From the NCBI RefSeq assembly GCF_000582785.1, contig NZ_HG931173.1:619282-683281 (forward strand): 64,000 nt of DNA, in the 5' to 3' direction. This document shows, piece by piece, positions 13,317-21,383 of this stretch (position 1 is its first letter; each line of letters starts with the position of its first letter). The notes under the pieces were generated by a model. It was not told the origin of the DNA. It was given only the letters and a program-made list of their open reading frames with translations, and made no database searches. A program made the position numbers and the translations under genes. This DNA is from Candidatus Blastococcus massiliensis AP3. GTDB taxonomy: Bacteria; Actinomycetota; Actinomycetes; Mycobacteriales; Geodermatophilaceae.

Positions 13317-13904
13317 GTGCCGTTCCTGTCGCGTTCCCGCGGTCCCGCAGAGTCCGTCCCGCTGCCCTACGAGGCGTCCTCGCCCGAGGGCCTCGCCGCC
13401 CGGTGGGTGCAGTGGGTCGCCGCCGCCGGTCCGCTCGCCAACCCGGTCGAGGACGAGGACGGCCGGCACGCCGCGGCCAACCAGCCCGACGACGTGTGGT
13501 TCCTCGCCGGATCGACCGGCGAGCCCTGGGAGCGCAACTGCGTCGTACCGGCCGGCCGGCCGCTGTTCGTGCCGGCCTTCAACTGGTGGGAATCCCCGTC
13601 CGCGGGGCCCGCGCCCGTGGTGGAGCGGGCCTTCGGGTCCGTCACCCTCGACGGCGTCCCCCAGCAGCTCCAGGAGATCGGGACCCCGGTGCCCTTCGTC
13701 GTCTCCGGCGTGCGTCTCAACGGCATCAACGGCAGCAAGCGCCCGGCGCCGACGACGGTCTGGGGCCTGTGGGCGCTCATCCCCCCGCCGGCTCCGGGAA
13801 CGCACGAGGTGCGCATCCACGGCGGCGACGGCCACGGCTTCGAACTGCAGGTCGGCTACCGCCTCGCCGTGGGTGGGTCGGACCCGGGCTACTCGTCGAC
13901 GTAG
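13317..13904 (+). CDS. Conserved hypothetical protein without signal peptide
   Basis: A 195-residue protein starting at GTG, with no good ribosome site. It has conspicuous aromatic blocks: RWVQWVAAAGPLANPVEDEDG, then DDVWFLAGSTG and RNCVVPAGRPLFVPAFNWWE. I recall a similar block order (a W-Q-W start, an NP-D-G stretch, a VWFLAG block and a C-VPAGK block) in uncharacterised exported bacterial proteins, but this copy shows no signal peptide. No function is known to me. Its 3' end overlaps the convergent ABM-like gene by 16 bp, and both genes end in TAG. Confidence 0.7.
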   Translation: MPFLSRSRGPAESVPLPYEASSPEGLAARWVQWVAAAGPLANPVEDEDGRHAAANQPDDVWFLAGSTGEPWERNCVVPAGRPLFVPAFNWWESPSAGPAPVVERAFGSVTLDGVPQQLQEIGTPVPFVVSGVRLNGINGSKRPAPTTVWGLWALIPPPAPGTHEVRIHGGDGHGFELQVGYRLAVGGSDPGYSST

Positions 13905-14164
13905 ACGCCGGGCTCGTCCAGCGCGTGCACCCACACCGGCGCGCCGGCGATCTTCACCGCTGCGGCCGACAACCCCCGCCGGTAGGCGCCGACGCCGTCC
14001 CATCGGGTGACCAGGGCCCACAGCGTGGGGTCGTCGGCCGACCGGCCGAACTCCCCGCCCCGGAACCCGGGCGCGGCTCCCAGCGCCTCGAGCAACGGTC
14101 CCACCGCGGCCGCCAGGGCGTCGGCGTCCTCTTCCGTCGCCCGGAGCCGGGTCACCGCGAACAC
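13889..14164 (-). CDS. Antibiotic biosynthesis monooxygenase (ABM)-like protein
   Basis: A small 91-residue protein with the dimeric ferredoxin-like layout of ABM-domain proteins: a beta strand FAVTRLRA, a helix EEDADALAAAVGPLLEALGAAPGFRGGEFGRS, then WALVTRWDGVGAYRRGL. The family includes small cofactor-free oxygenases, haem-degrading enzymes and stress proteins, so the activity is open. It lies directly after the SDR gene (2-bp gap), probably co-transcribed. It ends in TAG inside the overlap with the convergent gene. Confidence 0.75.
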   Translation of the reverse strand: MFAVTRLRATEEDADALAAAVGPLLEALGAAPGFRGGEFGRSADDPTLWALVTRWDGVGAYRRGLSAAAVKIAGAPVWVHALDEPGVYVDE

Positions 14165-14166
14165 CG

Positions 14167-14931
14167 TCAGCGGGGGGCCATGCGGATGGCGCCGTCGAGA
14201 CGGATCGTCTCGCCGTTGAGGTAGCCGTTCTCCAGGATCTGGGCGGCCAGCAGCGCGAACTCCGAGGTGTGACCCAGCCGCGGCGGGTTGGGCACCGAGG
14301 CCTCCAGCGACGCCCGGACGTCCTCACGCAGGCGCGCGAGCAGCGGCGTGTCCATGATCCCCGGCGCGATGGTGCAGACCCGGATCGCCTTGCTCGCCAG
14401 GTCGCGGGCCGCGTTGAGGGTCATCCCGACGATCGCGGCCTTGGAGGCGGTGTACGGGAGCTGGCCGATCTGCCCCTCGAACGCGGCCACCGACGCGGTC
14501 AGCACGATCGCGCCGCGCTCGCCGTCGACCGCCTCGTTGCGCGCCATGCGGGCCGCGCCCAGCCGCAGCGCGTTGAACGAGCCGGTGACGTTGAGCTTCA
14601 TGACCCACTCGAAGTCCTCCAGCGAGCCGGGCTCGCCGTCCTTGTCGAGCACCCGGAGCCGGCGGCCGGCGCCGGCGCAGTGCACCAGCCCGCGCAGCGA
14701 ACCGTCCGCACCGGCCGCGTCGAGAGCAGCGGCGAACTGGTCGCCGTCGGTGACGTCGGCCGCGACGAACCGGGCAGCCTCCCCCAGGTCGGCGGCCACC
14801 TGCTCGCCCGCCGACGTCGGCAGGTCGATGATCGTCACCCGGCCGCCGGCGGCGACCAGCCGCTGCACGGTGGCCAGGCCGAGGCCGGAGGCGCCGCCGG
14901 TGACGGCGGTGGTCAGTCCGGAGAGCTGCAT
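14167..14931 (-). CDS. Short-chain dehydrogenase/reductase, 3-hydroxyacyl-CoA dehydrogenase-like
   Basis: NAD(P)-dependent oxidoreductase of 254 residues. It has the cofactor-binding glycine motif TGGASGLGLATVQRL, the HCAGAG strand, and the catalytic YTASKAAI (Tyr-x-x-x-Lys). The sequence around APGIMDTPLLARL and the ending LDGAIRMAPR match the type-2 3-hydroxyacyl-CoA dehydrogenase (HSD17B10-like) subgroup, which acts in fatty acid or branched-chain breakdown. That role is inferred from family resemblance; nothing nearby confirms it. Confidence 0.87.
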   Translation of the reverse strand: MQLSGLTTAVTGGASGLGLATVQRLVAAGGRVTIIDLPTSAGEQVAADLGEAARFVAADVTDGDQFAAALDAAGADGSLRGLVHCAGAGRRLRVLDKDGEPGSLEDFEWVMKLNVTGSFNALRLGAARMARNEAVDGERGAIVLTASVAAFEGQIGQLPYTASKAAIVGMTLNAARDLASKAIRVCTIAPGIMDTPLLARLREDVRASLEASVPNPPRLGHTSEFALLAAQILENGYLNGETIRLDGAIRMAPR

Positions 14932-14974
14932 GAGTCGGGACGTCCTTTCGACGGATCGGGTCGGACGCTGTCTA

Positions 14975-15739
14975 TCAGGCGCTGCCGAACCGCCGCTGCC
15001 GCGAGGCGTACTCCTCGCACGCCGCCCACAGGTGACGGCGGTCGAAGTCGGGCCAGAGCGTGTCGAGGAAGACGAACTCCGCGTAGGCCGACTGCCACAG
15101 CAGGAAGTTGCTGGTGCGGTTCTCCCCGGAGCTGCGCACGAACAGGTCGACGTCGGGCATGTCGGGCTCGTCGAGGAAGCGGGCGACGGTCCGCTCGTCG
15201 ATCTTGTCCGGCTTCAGCCGGCCGGCCGCGACCTCACGGGCGATGGCCGCGGCGGCGTCGGCGATCTCGGCCCGGCCGCCGTAGTTGACGCACATGGTCA
15301 GGGTCAGGACGTCGTTGTCCTTCGTGAGCTCCTCGGCGATCTCGAGCTCCTTGATGACGCTCCGCCAGAGCCGGGGACGCCGTCCCGCCCAGCGCACCCG
15401 GACACCGAGCTCGTGCATCTCGTCCCGGCGACGGCGGATCACGTCCCGGTTGAAGCCCATGAGGAAGCGGACCTCGTCGGGGCTGCGCCGCCAGTTCTCG
15501 GTGGAGAAGGCGTAGGCGCTGATCTGCTTGATGCCGAGTTCGATGGCGCCCTCGACGCAGTCGAACAGCGAGGACTCCCCTGCCTCGTGCCCGGCGGTGC
15601 GTGGGAGGCCCCGCTCCTTCGCCCAGCGGCCGTTGCCGTCCATGACGATGGCGACGTGCCCGGGCAGCTTCTCCCCGGACAGCTGCGGCGGCCGGGCCCC
15701 GGAGGGGTGCGGGTTCGGCGCCTTGACCTCGCGTTTCAC
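14975..15739 (-). CDS. uppS: Isoprenyl transferase (cis-prenyl diphosphate synthase)
   Basis: Elongates a prenyl diphosphate with isopentenyl diphosphate to make the lipid carrier for cell-wall synthesis. The 254 residues carry the catalytic Asp in [20 protein letters not shown], the [10 protein letters not shown] segment, and the C-terminal [21 protein letters not shown]. Its GTG overlaps the recO stop as GTGA, so the two are translationally coupled. In mycobacteria the equivalent gene next to recO makes decaprenyl diphosphate; the chain length here cannot be read from sequence. Confidence 0.95.
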   Translation of the reverse strand: MKREVKAPNPHPSGARPPQLSGEKLPGHVAIVMDGNGRWAKERGLPRTAGHEAGESSLFDCVEGAIELGIKQISAYAFSTENWRRSPDEVRFLMGFNRDVIRRRRDEMHELGVRVRWAGRRPRLWRSVIKELEIAEELTKDNDVLTLTMCVNYGGRAEIADAAAAIAREVAAGRLKPDKIDERTVARFLDEPDMPDVDLFVRSSGENRTSNFLLWQSAYAEFVFLDTLWPDFDRRHLWAACEEYASRQRRFGSA

Positions 15740-16521
15740 GCACCCACCGCCGGCTCCGGGCGCGCGGCCGGCTCGGAGCGGTCGACCAGCGGCAGCGAGC
15801 GCAGGCCCCGCTCCAGGTGCCACTGCAGCAGCGCCGCCACCAGGCCGCTGCTCTCCCGGCGGTTGATGCCCTGGCTGGCGTCGGCACGCGCCCAGTCCCC
15901 GGTCATCAGGGCCTCCATGAGCTCGAGGGTGACCGGGCTCGGCATCGCCGAGCCGGTGGGCCGGCACGGCGGGCAGACCGTGCCGCCGGCCGGCACGGAG
16001 AAGTGCCGGTGCGGACCGGCCTCGCCGCAGCGGGCGCACTCCCCCAGCGCGGGTTCCCAGCCGGCCACCGACATCGCCCGCAGCAGGAACGCGTCGAGGA
16101 CGAGGCCCGGCGGGTGGGCACGCTCGCCGAGAGCGCGCAGAGCGCCGACGACGAGCAGGAACAACCGCAGCGAGGGCTCCTTCTCCTCGGCGGTGAGCCG
16201 GTCGGCGGTCTCCAGCACCGCGGTGCCGGCGGTGTAGGCCGGGTAGTCGGAGACGATCTCCTGCCCGTAGGACCGGATCGACTCCACCTGGCTGACGATG
16301 TCGAGGTTGCGGCCGGTGTAGAGCTGCAGGTCGACGTGGGTGAAGGGCTCCAGTCGGGCGCCGAACTTGCTCTTGGTGCGACGGACCCCCTTGGCCACGG
16401 CGCGCACCTTGCCGGTGCGGCGGGTGAGCACGGTGACGATGCGGTCGGCCTCACCCAGCTTCTGGGTGCGCAGCACGATGCCCTCGTCGCGGTAGAGGGC
16501 CTTGGGCGTGTGCGCGCTCAA
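15736..16521 (-). CDS. recO: DNA repair protein RecO
   Basis: Helps load RecA at gaps and breaks (RecFOR pathway). It has about 261 residues from TTG 16521, whose TTGA overlaps the era stop; an in-frame ATG at 16560 would overlap era by 43 bp and seems less likely. The N-terminal OB fold reads [30 protein letters not shown], typical of the family. The C-terminal part has the zinc finger CARC and CPPC. It lies between era and uppS in a tightly packed cluster. Confidence 0.93.
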   Translation of the reverse strand: MSAHTPKALYRDEGIVLRTQKLGEADRIVTVLTRRTGKVRAVAKGVRRTKSKFGARLEPFTHVDLQLYTGRNLDIVSQVESIRSYGQEIVSDYPAYTAGTAVLETADRLTAEEKEPSLRLFLLVVGALRALGERAHPPGLVLDAFLLRAMSVAGWEPALGECARCGEAGPHRHFSVPAGGTVCPPCRPTGSAMPSPVTLELMEALMTGDWARADASQGINRRESSGLVAALLQWHLERGLRSLPLVDRSEPAARPEPAVGA

Positions 16522-17420
16522 TAGCCCAGCCTGTTCAGCTTCTTGGGGTCGTCCTGCCACTCGCCGAGCACGGTGACGTGCAGGTCGAGGTGGACGCGGG
16601 TGCCCAGCAGCGTCTCCATGCCCACGCGGGCCTCGCTGCCGATCGCCTTGATGATCGAGCCGCCCTTGCCCAGCAGCATCGGCTTCTGGCTGTTGCGCTC
16701 GACGTGCAGGAGCGCGTGGATCTCGACCAGGTCCCGGTCGGTCCGGCGGTTGATCTCCTCGATGGTGACCGCCAGCGAGTGCGGCACCTCCTGGAAGACC
16801 TTCTCCAGCGCGGCCTCGCGGACCAGCTCGGCCAGCTGGCGCTCGGTGTCCTCGTCGGTGGTCTGCGCTTGCGGGTACAGCGGAGGGCCCTCGGGCAGCA
16901 GCTTGATCAGGAGGCCCTCGAGCAGCTCTACCTGGTCGCCGTTCACCGCGCTCACCGGCACGACCTCGGCGGCCTCGACCAGCTGGCTGGCGGCCATGAG
17001 CTGCTCGGCCACCTGCTTCTTGCTCGCGACGTCGGTCTTGGTGACGACGACGACCACGGGCGCGCGCACCTCGCGCAACTGGCGGGCGATGAACCGGTCG
17101 CCGTTGCCGACGGGCTGGTCGGCCGGGACGCAGAACACGATGACGTCGACGTCGGACAGCGTGTCGCGGACGACGTCGTTGAGCCGCTTGCCCAGCAGGC
17201 TCTTGGGCTTGTGCAGGCCCGGGGTGTCGACCAGCACGATCTGGCCCTCCGGCTTGTGCACCACCCCGCGGATGGCGTGCCGGGTGGTCTGCGGCCGGTT
17301 GCTGACGATGCCGACCTTCTCGCCGACCAGGGCGTTGGTCAGCGTCGTCTTACCGGCGTTCGGGCGGCCCACCAGGGCGACGAAGCCGCTGCGGTGCGGC
17401 GTCTGCTCAGGGCTGCTCAC
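16518..17420 (-). CDS. era: GTPase Era
   Basis: Ribosome-assembly GTPase that binds 16S rRNA near its 3' end. The 300 residues show G1 GRPNAGKTTLTNAL, G2 near RPQTTRHAIRG, G3 DTPGLHKP, G4 TKTD and G5 PVSAVNG. The C-terminal KH domain ends in MLLGKGGSIIKAIG. In mycobacteria the gene directly follows the cytidine-deaminase-like gene; here three exported-protein genes lie between them. Confidence 0.97.
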   Translation of the reverse strand: MSSPEQTPHRSGFVALVGRPNAGKTTLTNALVGEKVGIVSNRPQTTRHAIRGVVHKPEGQIVLVDTPGLHKPKSLLGKRLNDVVRDTLSDVDVIVFCVPADQPVGNGDRFIARQLREVRAPVVVVVTKTDVASKKQVAEQLMAASQLVEAAEVVPVSAVNGDQVELLEGLLIKLLPEGPPLYPQAQTTDEDTERQLAELVREAALEKVFQEVPHSLAVTIEEINRRTDRDLVEIHALLHVERNSQKPMLLGKGGSIIKAIGSEARVGMETLLGTRVHLDLHVTVLGEWQDDPKKLNRLGY

Positions 17421-17465
17421 GTCGTCAGTCTCCCACCGCCCACCGACGTCCTCGGCGCGGGCGCG

Positions 17466-18071
17466 TCAGCCGGTCGGGCGCGCCTCCCCACGGCACCCTG
17501 CGGGAACTCCCGGCTCGCCGGCATCGGGCCGGTCGAGCGCCACCACGAAGTCCGCGTACCGGTTGCCCAGCGAGACCGGAGGGCCGTCGTCGATGCGCAC
17601 CGCGAGCTCCCGGACGAACAGGCAGCCGGATCCGAGGTGGGCCCGGGCGGCGGCGTCGGCCGGGGAGACGTGCATGACCACCTTGACGACGTCGGCGCGT
17701 CCCGCCATCACGTCCGCCTCGGGCGGCACGACGAACCCGTCCGGCCACTCGATCGAGTCCGCGAGCATCGGCTCGGCGTCCCCCCACCCCATGGCCCCCG
17801 CGCAGCCCCTCCGGCAGCTCGACGCCCCGAGAACCTCGATCGCCAGGCCGTCGTCCGCCTCGACGACGACCTCGCTCACTGTGACCGGCTCCGGTCCGTC
17901 GTTGCGGAGCGCGACCGAGAACACGGCGCCGTCGGAGTCAGCCGCAGGGGTGGTGAGCACCTCGGCGACAGCCAGGAACTGTGACGCCCGCGGAGCGTCG
18001 TCCCGTCCGCACGCCGTCGCCGTCCCGAGGACGAGCAGGGCGAGCGCCGCACCACGAACGAGCCGGCGCAC
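17466..18071 (-). CDS. Putative lipoprotein of unknown function
   Basis: A 201-residue protein from a GTG start with a lipoprotein signal peptide: basic MRRLVRG, a hydrophobic core, and a lipobox ATAC with the acylated Cys near residue 21. The mature part begins with a beta-rich segment (FSVALRNDGPEPVTVSEVVVEA) like an immunoglobulin-type or copper-chaperone fold. It has a CRRGC motif and another Cys in GSGC. It starts one base after the stop of the large secreted-protein gene, so it belongs to that unit. No family recognised. Confidence 0.7.
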   Translation of the reverse strand: MRRLVRGAALALLVLGTATACGRDDAPRASQFLAVAEVLTTPAADSDGAVFSVALRNDGPEPVTVSEVVVEADDGLAIEVLGASSCRRGCAGAMGWGDAEPMLADSIEWPDGFVVPPEADVMAGRADVVKVVMHVSPADAAARAHLGSGCLFVRELAVRIDDGPPVSLGNRYADFVVALDRPDAGEPGVPAGCRGEARPTG

Positions 18072-18072
18072 G

Positions 18073-19707
18073 TCACGACCCGTTGTTCCAGCACGCCCCG
18101 GTGCTGACCCATCCCGGGTTGAGTTCGCAGCTGAAGTGGTCGTACCGCCGTCGACCGTCGTGGTCGTAGTACCAGTACTTGTACATGAAGTTCTGGGTCT
18201 CACCGTTCCTCACCAGCCGCCGCACCTCGTAGGTCATGGAGGCGAGGCTCTCGTTGCGCTGGCTGGTCGTCGACTCGAACGTCACCGAGCCGAACGCCGA
18301 CCCCCACGTGGCCTTGACCGACACCGTGGCGCCGCGGGTCCTGGTGAACGAGGCGTTGAAGTCACTCTGCCGCGTCGATCCCGGGTCCAGGCCCGTCCAG
18401 TTGCCGAAGGACCCGGAGCGGACCGCCGACGGACGCTTCTCATAGTTGGTCAACCCGATGAAGTCGTCGGAGAAGGTGCCTCCGATGTACCACCGGTTGC
18501 GCACCGTCTCGTACACCGTCTGGGAACAGATGAACGCCTCGAAGCACGTGGTGCTGACGTGCCGCTCCCACCGCCAGGTGTCGTTCCCGTACGCGCCGAT
18601 GAAACCGTAGAAGATGTTCGTGCAGTCGGGCCCGTCGCCCTGGACCGACGGGACGACGCCGGTCTCGCTGCGCCAGCAGTCGCTGCGCATCGGCCAGGTG
18701 TCGGCCGTGGTGCTCGAGTTGGACGACTGCTTGCTCACGCTCATCGAGCCGTTGACCTCGAACGCGCCGGCCTCGCTGCGCCAACCGTTCTGCGTGACCG
18801 TCTCCGCCGTGGCCGACATCTTGAACTGCGCGCGCATGCCGTAGCCCTGGGTGCTCCACGAGCGGAAGGTGTAGACGCCGTAAATGTCTTGTGCATCGGT
18901 GACCTGGTCGTTCGTGTACGACACCGTGCGCAGCGGGGGGGTCGACAGCGGGACGTCCGGGCCGTTCTGAGCGGGGCGGGACGGCGTGGCCGGCCCCTCC
19001 AGGCGGTTCTCGAGCGCGCCACCGTCCTCGCCGACCCCTTCCTCGGGGGCCGGATCGCCGTACTCCGGCTCGTTGCGGGCGGGCGCCGCCTCCCCACCCT
19101 CGGTGCCGGCACGGGCGGGCAGCACGACCTGCCCCTGATCCGGGACGGCGACGGGTTGGGCCTCCGTCTCCTGCTGCATCCGGGCGATCTCGGTCTCGTC
19201 CGGTGGCTCCTCACCCGTGCGCCCGCCCCCTCCCGTCAGCGCATGGACCTCCTTGGGGGTGTACGTGGGCACAACCTTCGGGACAGGCACGGTCAAAGTC
19301 ACCACAGACGTCTCCGTCAGCGTGTGGTCGGTGATGCCCACGGACGCCACAGACTGCAGGGCGGTGTCCGTGCCAGGAATCGGCAGCACCGCGATCGCCT
19401 GGAGGAACGCCACGCCGTTGTCCGCCGGCAGGTCCACCTTGGGCAACGTGACGCTCAGCAGCCCCGAGGGCGGGAGCGCTCCGGAACGGAGCGTCTCGGA
19501 CGCGGCCTGGGTGCGGGTGCCCGCGTCACGGGTCACCTGGAAGCCGGCTCCGGCCAACGTGGCCGGGAACTGGGCGACGAGCCGCACGGAATCGGCCGGT
19601 AGGGCCACCGAGGGGGCCGCGGTCGCCGTGGCCGTCATACCCGGCACCAGCGACGCGCCGACAAGGAAGGCCAGGACGGTCGCCGGAAGACGTCGGGAAC
19701 GGTTCAC
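18073..19707 (-). CDS. Large secreted protein of unknown function
   Basis: About 544 residues from GTG 19707, which has GAGGAG nine bases upstream. A Sec signal peptide (MNRSRRLPATVLAFLVGASL...ATATAA) is followed by a domain of about 130 residues that looks beta-rich, then a linker rich in Pro, Gly and Glu (about residues 165-240), then a Trp/Tyr-rich C-terminal domain. That domain contains several cysteines that could form disulphides (SDCWRSETG, DCTNIFYG, TTCFEAFICSQ, HFSCELNPG, GACWNN). No known family recognised. It sits 44 bp downstream of the secreted metalloprotease gene and may be its partner or substrate; that is inference. Confidence 0.65.
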   Translation of the reverse strand: MNRSRRLPATVLAFLVGASLVPGMTATATAAPSVALPADSVRLVAQFPATLAGAGFQVTRDAGTRTQAASETLRSGALPPSGLLSVTLPKVDLPADNGVAFLQAIAVLPIPGTDTALQSVASVGITDHTLTETSVVTLTVPVPKVVPTYTPKEVHALTGGGGRTGEEPPDETEIARMQQETEAQPVAVPDQGQVVLPARAGTEGGEAAPARNEPEYGDPAPEEGVGEDGGALENRLEGPATPSRPAQNGPDVPLSTPPLRTVSYTNDQVTDAQDIYGVYTFRSWSTQGYGMRAQFKMSATAETVTQNGWRSEAGAFEVNGSMSVSKQSSNSSTTADTWPMRSDCWRSETGVVPSVQGDGPDCTNIFYGFIGAYGNDTWRWERHVSTTCFEAFICSQTVYETVRNRWYIGGTFSDDFIGLTNYEKRPSAVRSGSFGNWTGLDPGSTRQSDFNASFTRTRGATVSVKATWGSAFGSVTFESTTSQRNESLASMTYEVRRLVRNGETQNFMYKYWYYDHDGRRRYDHFSCELNPGWVSTGACWNNGS

Positions 19708-19751
19708 GTGGATGACTCCTCGCTCGCGAGTGGAGGTGGGGACGGTGAAGA

Positions 19752-20861
19752 TCATCGGTCGACGCCCATGGATCCGTAGCGGGCACTGAGGCCTTCGCGG
19801 TCGCCCGCGCCGAGGTAGCGGGCGTAGATGCTCGTCGGGTACACGCCGGAGCCGGACATGGTCAGCTGGCTCGGAGCGGCGGAACTGCCGGCGTGCCCGA
19901 GTCCGAAGACGTGGCCCACCTCGTGCGCCACCACACTGGCGACGTCGTACTGGCTGGCGCTGAAGTCGGGACCGGTGCTCCACGTGTAGTTGGCGTTGAG
20001 AGTGATGTCGGCGTCCAAGACGCGGGGTCCGTAACCGGCGTCGACATAGGAGTAGATGCAGGCAAGTCCGAGGTATCCGGATCCGCCGCGGACCCACCCG
20101 GCGACGTTCAGACCGTCATAGGGCTGGCAGGTCCTCGAGGGCGTGATGCCGGGCGGAACGGTGGTCTCCCCCGCGAATACCTGGGATGTGAGGACGGTGG
20201 TGGACTCGACGTGACAGCCGTCGCGGCCGGCGGCCACGTTGTCGAAGCTCGACGTGAACGCCTCGAGACCGGTTGCGGCGACGTTCAGGGGCGCGCCGGC
20301 TCCGTTGTAGAACCAGACGTGCGGCCCGTAGACGAAGTGGCCGAGCGACGACCATCGCGCGTCCGTGCAGCGATCCGGCGCGCCGCCCTGGTACGGCCCC
20401 GGGGCGCCGCTGTCGACAGCATCGGTGCTTGCCTCGTGCTCATGGTGGGCATGGTCGGCGTGGGGGTGGTCGGCCTCGTGGCGGTCCGCCGGGGGGTGGT
20501 CGGCGTGGCCGTCGGAAGTGTCGACGAAGAGAACCTCGATGGCGCCGCTGGCCGTGCGCCTCACGATGAACTCCGTGTGCCCCTCGGTGCCCACGGCCGA
20601 CTGGGTGACCTGCATGCCTGGCGGCGGCAGTGGCACCGACCACGTGTCCTCGGCCGTCAGCAGCACGGTCCCGGCGGCGTCCCGGGTGCACTCCATCGCC
20701 GGGAGGTGACCACCCTCGTGGTGCTCGATGGTGAGCAGCGTGATCTGCGGACAGTCGTCGACCCCAGCAAGCGGCGCGGCGTGGGCGATGGCCGGAGCAG
20801 AAGCTGCCACCGCCGTGGCCGCGAGCGCGCCGGCCAGACCTTCTCGAAATCGCAGCGGCAC
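19752..20861 (-). CDS. Secreted matrixin-like zinc metalloprotease
   Basis: A 369-residue protein from GTG with a Sec signal peptide ending AHA. A His/Asp-rich stretch follows (about residues 115-150, HADHPPADRHEADHPHADH and more), which could bind metal ions. The C-terminal catalytic domain has the extended zinc motif HEVGHVFGLGHAG starting near residue 313 (three His ligands and the catalytic Glu), followed by SQLTMSGSGVY as the likely Met-turn. This matches matrixin/metzincin proteases. It is first in a unit of three exported-protein genes. The peptide substrate is unknown. Confidence 0.78.
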   Translation of the reverse strand: MPLRFREGLAGALAATAVAASAPAIAHAAPLAGVDDCPQITLLTIEHHEGGHLPAMECTRDAAGTVLLTAEDTWSVPLPPPGMQVTQSAVGTEGHTEFIVRRTASGAIEVLFVDTSDGHADHPPADRHEADHPHADHAHHEHEASTDAVDSGAPGPYQGGAPDRCTDARWSSLGHFVYGPHVWFYNGAGAPLNVAATGLEAFTSSFDNVAAGRDGCHVESTTVLTSQVFAGETTVPPGITPSRTCQPYDGLNVAGWVRGGSGYLGLACIYSYVDAGYGPRVLDADITLNANYTWSTGPDFSASQYDVASVVAHEVGHVFGLGHAGSSAAPSQLTMSGSGVYPTSIYARYLGAGDREGLSARYGSMGVDR

Positions 20862-21045
20862 CGGCCGTCTCCCGTCCCTGCATCACGGCCGGGGAATGCT
20901 TCCAGCCGAGGTGTTTGTGATGCCCGTCACCATCGGAACGAGCATCGAAGCGGGAGGTCACGCTCGATGTCCGGCCGTCGTCCTCCGGTGTGCGGCCCCG
21001 ACGACGAATGTGGCGGGACGACGAGACCGGAGGGTTCGGTCACCG

Positions 21046-21378
21046 TCAGACGGTGGTGCGCAGCGCCCCGTCCGGGCCGGCGAGGTGCACCGGTGCCGAC
21101 GGCGTGAGGTCGCGGACGGCGGCCAGGCCCTCCTGCTCCACCGCGTCGCCGTCGGAGACGATGACCGCTGCCTCCAGGCCCTCGACGCCGCTGGACACGG
21201 CCGCCGCCACCGCCGCCTGCAGCGCGGACAGCTTCAGCGAGGGCAGGGCCACGCTCGCCGCCACGTAGGTGCGGCCGTCGGTGTCGCGGACCGCCGCGCC
21301 CTCCGCCGCGCCGGTGCGGGCGCGGGTGGAACGGGCCAGGGTGACGAGCTTGGCGTCCTCGGGCTGCAGTTCGGGCAC
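21046..21378 (-). CDS. Cytidine deaminase-like protein lacking the zinc motifs
   Basis: A 110-residue protein whose start (PELQPEDAKLVTLARSTRARTGAAEGAAV) and layout follow the cytidine deaminase fold. The zinc ligands are absent: where active enzymes have an H/C-A-E motif this one reads LSALQAAVAAAV, and no PCxxC follows. It corresponds by position to the small protein encoded between the CBS-domain membrane protein and era in mycobacteria. It is therefore probably not a deaminase. GTG 21378 is preceded by GGAAGG. Role unknown. Confidence 0.75.
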   Translation of the reverse strand: MPELQPEDAKLVTLARSTRARTGAAEGAAVRDTDGRTYVAASVALPSLKLSALQAAVAAAVSSGVEGLEAAVIVSDGDAVEQEGLAAVRDLTPSAPVHLAGPDGALRTTV

Positions 21379-21383
21379 GGGCT

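Noticed and set aside
18073-20097. A long minus-strand frame covering the secreted-protein gene and extending into the metalloprotease gene
   Set aside because: The part upstream of GTG 19707 is a shadow of the protease gene; a signal peptide and Shine-Dalgarno sequence mark the real start at 19707.
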